A stretch of DNA of 64,000 nucleotides from Bacteroidota bacterium. GTDB taxonomy: Bacteria; Bacteroidota; Bacteroidia; Chitinophagales; Chitinophagaceae. The notes below the pieces were generated by a model. It saw only the letters and a list, made by a program, of their open reading frames with translations, searched no databases and was not told the origin of the DNA. The stretch covers positions 1-64,000 of the forward strand of contig JABDGU010000008.1 of assembly GCA_013285905.1 (NCBI GenBank), given 5' to 3'. A program made the position numbers and the translations under genes. Numbering within the stretch: position 1 is the first letter of the stretch; the number at the start of each line of letters is the position of its first letter. Positions 62,264 to 64,000 of this stretch are shown piece by piece.

Positions 62264-62326
62264 GCTGGGGGTCATTGGTTCGAATCCAATCCGGGTCACT
62301 TAAAAATTGTGAGAAGTTAATTTAGA

Positions 62327-62587
62327 ATGTATTTTGTATATGTAATAAGAAGTGAAGCAAATGGATGGTTTTATGTAGGAATGTCTACTGATGTTTCAAA
62401 AAGGTTGTTGGAACATAATAGTGGAAAAACAAAATCAACAAAGCCACATAAGCCATGGAAACTCTTTTTTTTCGAAAGTTTTGCTACTAGGCTTGAAGCA
62501 AGAAAAAGAGAAGTATATTTAAAGTCAGGAATCGGAAAAGAGTACATAAAAGATAAGTGGTCACGGCCCGGTAGCTCAGCTGGATAG
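62327..62587 (+). CDS. GIY-YIG endonuclease-family protein ending inside a tRNA
   Basis: An 86-residue protein of the small URI/UvrC-N type: YFVYVIRSEANGWFYVG (GIY-YIG variant motif), then KRLLEHNSGK (Arg) and ARKREVYLKSG (Glu). The frame does not stop before the tRNA at 62565; its last seven residues (RPGSSAG) are read from the tRNA 5' end and the stop TAG is inside the tRNA D arm. It is therefore either a gene fused to the tRNA by insertion or one whose native stop was lost. Confidence 0.85.
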   Translation: MYFVYVIRSEANGWFYVGMSTDVSKRLLEHNSGKTKSTKPHKPWKLFFFESFATRLEARKREVYLKSGIGKEYIKDKWSRPGSSAG

Positions 62588-62638
62588 AGCACCAGCCTTC
62601 TAAGCTGGGGGTCATTGGTTCGAATCCAATCCGGGTCA
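62565..62638 (+). tRNA. tRNA-Arg(TCT), intact copy
   Basis: A 74-nt cloverleaf: acceptor GGCCCGG pairs with CCGGGTC (one G-T), D arm GCTC/GAGC, anticodon stem CCAGC/GCTGG with loop CTTCTAA (anticodon TCT), T stem ATTGG/CCAAT with TTCGAAT loop and discriminator A. CCA is not encoded. A terminator follows. Confidence 0.95.
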
Positions 62639-62648
62639 CAAAAAAATG

Positions 62649-62672
62649 AAAGCCGCTTCTGTAGCGGCTTTT
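62649..62672 (+). terminator. Terminator of the tRNA-Arg transcript
   Basis: Arms AAAGCCGCT and AGCGGCTTT around a 5-nt loop, ending in a T-run, 10 bp after the tRNA. Confidence 0.85.
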
Positions 62673-62751
62673 GTCGTTACACCCTTATTGGATATCGAAC
62701 CACTATTAAATTTATTGTGCGATACACTAAATTTACTTGTAACTAAACAAG

Positions 62752-63258
62752 ATGAAGTATCTATTTTTAATAATCACTTTAATATCAAATATATCGTCAA
62801 TGACCCAGAATAATGTTGAAAAACAATCAATAATAAGGCAAATAGAATTGGATAGCTTTTCTAACCGGACTGCATTTGAAATGGCTTCAAAGATTATTGA
62901 ATTAGCAAAAAATCGAAATCAAAATATAGCTGTTGAAATAATGAGGCTCAACCATACTATATTCCTATACGTTGACGACAACCTTCCTGCTGACAAGCAT
63001 AATTGGCTTAGACGAAAGGCGAATGTGGCAAAGCAATTTGAAGAAAGTTCTTTAAGTGTAAAAAATGACCTAAAGGAAGGTAATATGACTTTAGAAAAGA
63101 CTTTTGGTCTTGATGAAAAAGATTTTATTGCTAAAGGAGGTTCAATTCCAATATTTATAAAAAACGTCGGAATGGTAGGAGTTATAACCGTTTCGGGTTT
63201 GCATGATGAAGAAGATCATAAAATAATTATAGATGCCTTAAAGGGTAAATTTTTTTAA
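62752..63258 (+). CDS. HbpS/UPF0303-like heme-degrading-domain protein
   Basis: A 168-residue protein. It has the UPF0303/GlcG-HbpS pattern: FLYVDDNLPADKHNWLRRKAN, AKQFEESSLSVK, FIAKGGSIPIFIKNVGMVGV and TVSGLHDEEDHKII. Relatives bind or degrade heme or act as sensors. The N-terminus (MKYLFLIITLISNISS) looks like a signal peptide; M at 62800 is an alternative cytoplasmic start. Confidence 0.85.
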   Translation: MKYLFLIITLISNISSMTQNNVEKQSIIRQIELDSFSNRTAFEMASKIIELAKNRNQNIAVEIMRLNHTIFLYVDDNLPADKHNWLRRKANVAKQFEESSLSVKNDLKEGNMTLEKTFGLDEKDFIAKGGSIPIFIKNVGMVGVITVSGLHDEEDHKIIIDALKGKFF

Positions 63259-63277
63259 AAAGAAATATGTCAATTAA

Positions 63278-63490
63278 ATGGCTAAAAGTTTTACATCCGC
63301 CAAAAGTTGGTTCGAGAAAAATCCAATGAGGTTCACTTTAATAACAAAAGCCGCTATTTTAGTGGCTTTTGTCATTTTTACTTTAACATGCTCCCGTACC
63401 GCGATTATCATTTTATTGCTGTTAATGGTAAATTATTCAATAGTCCTTAACTTCAATTTGAAGATAAACGAATCCAATCTCCTATATTAA
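63278..63490 (+). CDS. Possible small membrane protein (doubtful)
   Basis: A 70-residue frame with one long hydrophobic segment (about 24-57). It overlaps a hairpin (63346-63370) like the tRNA terminator and a tRNA-like 3' end, so it may be chance coding over non-coding sequence. Confidence 0.3.
   Translation: MAKSFTSAKSWFEKNPMRFTLITKAAILVAFVIFTLTCSRTAIIILLLLMVNYSIVLNFNLKINESNLLY
63307..63336 (+). pseudogene. Degenerate tRNA 3' end (T arm and acceptor remnant)
   Basis: TTGGTTCGA, a short insertion, ATCCAAT and GGTTCAC align to the T arm and acceptor end of tRNA-Arg (TTGGTTCGA-ATCCAAT-GGGTCAC). The following hairpin (63346-63370, AAAAGCCGCT/AGTGGCTTTT) resembles the tRNA terminator at 62649-62672. 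Confidence 0.45.
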
Positions 63491-63500
63491 CAGCTACATA

Positions 63501-64000
63501 ATGAATTCGAATAAAAAATGCTTGTTATTTACCATTGTCTCATTATTTATCTGCAACGCAGTTAGCGCGGCCCCAAACTGGGGCGGCATTGGGAGCAACG
63601 ACGACGGTTGGGCGCTGATATTTGCACTATTTATCATCCCCTTACCAACAGCACTTATTCTCAGCTATATCAGCATGAAGAAAAGTTCGCGGGTGCTGAA
63701 TGTATTGGCCCGTGTTTTTACAGGTATGTTATGGTTTGAGGGATTAGGCCACATGGGCAGCTATTCACTTTTATGTTCAGGGGTAACGGCATTATGCATC
63801 GGCATGTTAGTTTCGAAGGTTGCAAACCGCAATACCGGCAGCAAATTCGCTCTACGGAAAATACTTATCATCATTCTATACCTGTTTGCCGCGAAGTTCA
63901 TCGTCGCCGCTATTTTCAGGATGACATCAATTGAACGATATTTTCCCAGTGGTATATCATTCAATCCCGATTGGATATATTATCTCGGTTTTCTGTTGTT
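63501..64000 (+). CDS. Membrane protein, 3' end outside window
   Basis: An open frame of 166 codons running off the window. The start at 63501 (MNSNKKCLLFTIVSLFIC) is followed by a signal-like leader to about residue 24, then four membrane segments (WALIFALFIIPLPTALIL, YSLLCSGVTALCIGMLV, ILIIILYLFAAKFIVAAIF, and a last one WIYYLGFLL). I do not recognise the family. Confidence 0.6.
   Translation, partial: MNSNKKCLLFTIVSLFICNAVSAAPNWGGIGSNDDGWALIFALFIIPLPTALILSYISMKKSSRVLNVLARVFTGMLWFEGLGHMGSYSLLCSGVTALCIGMLVSKVANRNTGSKFALRKILIIILYLFAAKFIVAAIFRMTSIERYFPSGISFNPDWIYYLGFLL

Larger units (their letters stand above)
62185..62298 (+). tRNA. tRNA-Arg(TCT) copy carrying two 20-nt insertions
   Basis: Removing two 20-nt blocks (62207-62226 and 62244-62263) leaves a sequence identical to the 74-nt tRNA at 62565-62638. 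Both blocks sit at the 3' boundary of a loop: D loop position 21/22 and anticodon loop position 38/39. As drawn, the D and anticodon stems can still form only if the inserts fold away. The gene is therefore either a pseudogene or an unusual insert-bearing tRNA. Confidence 0.85.

Noticed and set aside
62185-62298. Group I or archaeal-type intron in the tRNA
   Set aside because: Bacterial tRNA introns are group I ribozymes of hundreds of bases. The inserts are 20 nt, two in number, and the anticodon one is at 38/39, not the canonical 37/38.

Overview
This window looks like a chromosomal segment from a Bacteroidota bacterium, probably near the Chitinophagales (that placement is inference). The support is six secreted proteins with C-terminal type IX secretion (T9SS) sorting domains, a PorP/SprF-family outer-membrane protein, a TonB-dependent receptor, Bacteroidota-type promoters (TAnnTTTG), a malic enzyme fused to a phosphotransacetylase domain, and a short-C-terminal-signal/exosortase locus. 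No rRNA operon, complete insertion sequence or CRISPR array is visible.

Layout. 1-6014: end of a membrane-protein gene, a T9SS beta-propeller protein, an HI0933-type flavoprotein and malic enzyme. 6057-10090: accessory island with a small coiled-coil membrane protein, a duplicated 156-bp copy of the malic-enzyme 5' end, and an McrBC-type restriction pair. 10335-20000: ferredoxin-reductase-like flavoprotein, a 1.1-kb non-coding stretch, PorP/SprF, 3-methyladenine glycosylase, an RsmI-like methyltransferase, a PNGase-F-like T9SS protein, then der-rimO. 20231-26998: a 1855-residue repetitive T9SS adhesin followed by a short exosortase substrate, its exosortase and a membrane partner. 26991-32782: dprA, small secreted proteins, a frameshifted DinB gene, a phospholipase C/S1-P1-like protein, a T9SS protein and cvfB. 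32767-34255: sulfite-oxidase-like protein with a frameshifted cytochrome b. 34588-41056: secreted proteins of unknown function, RNase P RNA, a terminase-like HTH protein and several repeat families. 41057-48901: ogt, a subtilase, plsX-rpmF-yceD, a DUF58 protein, a DoxX-thioredoxin fusion and an RluA-family synthase. 48902-53261: a RelE/ParE module, a TSUP/ModE-like/Mo-binding cluster, and a surface lipoprotein. 53254-61075: TonB receptor, T9SS protein and a (Fe-S) oxidoreductase gene pair interrupted by hicAB. 61156-64000: a tRNA-linked mosaic.

The most unusual part is 62185-63370. A tRNA-Arg(TCT) gene is present twice around a small GIY-YIG nuclease gene whose last codons are read from the downstream tRNA. 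The upstream tRNA copy carries two 20-nt imperfect palindromes, inserted at the 3' loop/stem junctions of its D arm and anticodon arm. A degenerate third tRNA 3' end plus terminator lies beyond the next gene. This resembles serial insertion of small gene units at a tRNA, with a very small palindromic element invading one copy. The second notable structure is the malic-enzyme 5' duplication, whose four differences from the original are all synonymous. That points to an origin in another functional allele rather than decay in place.
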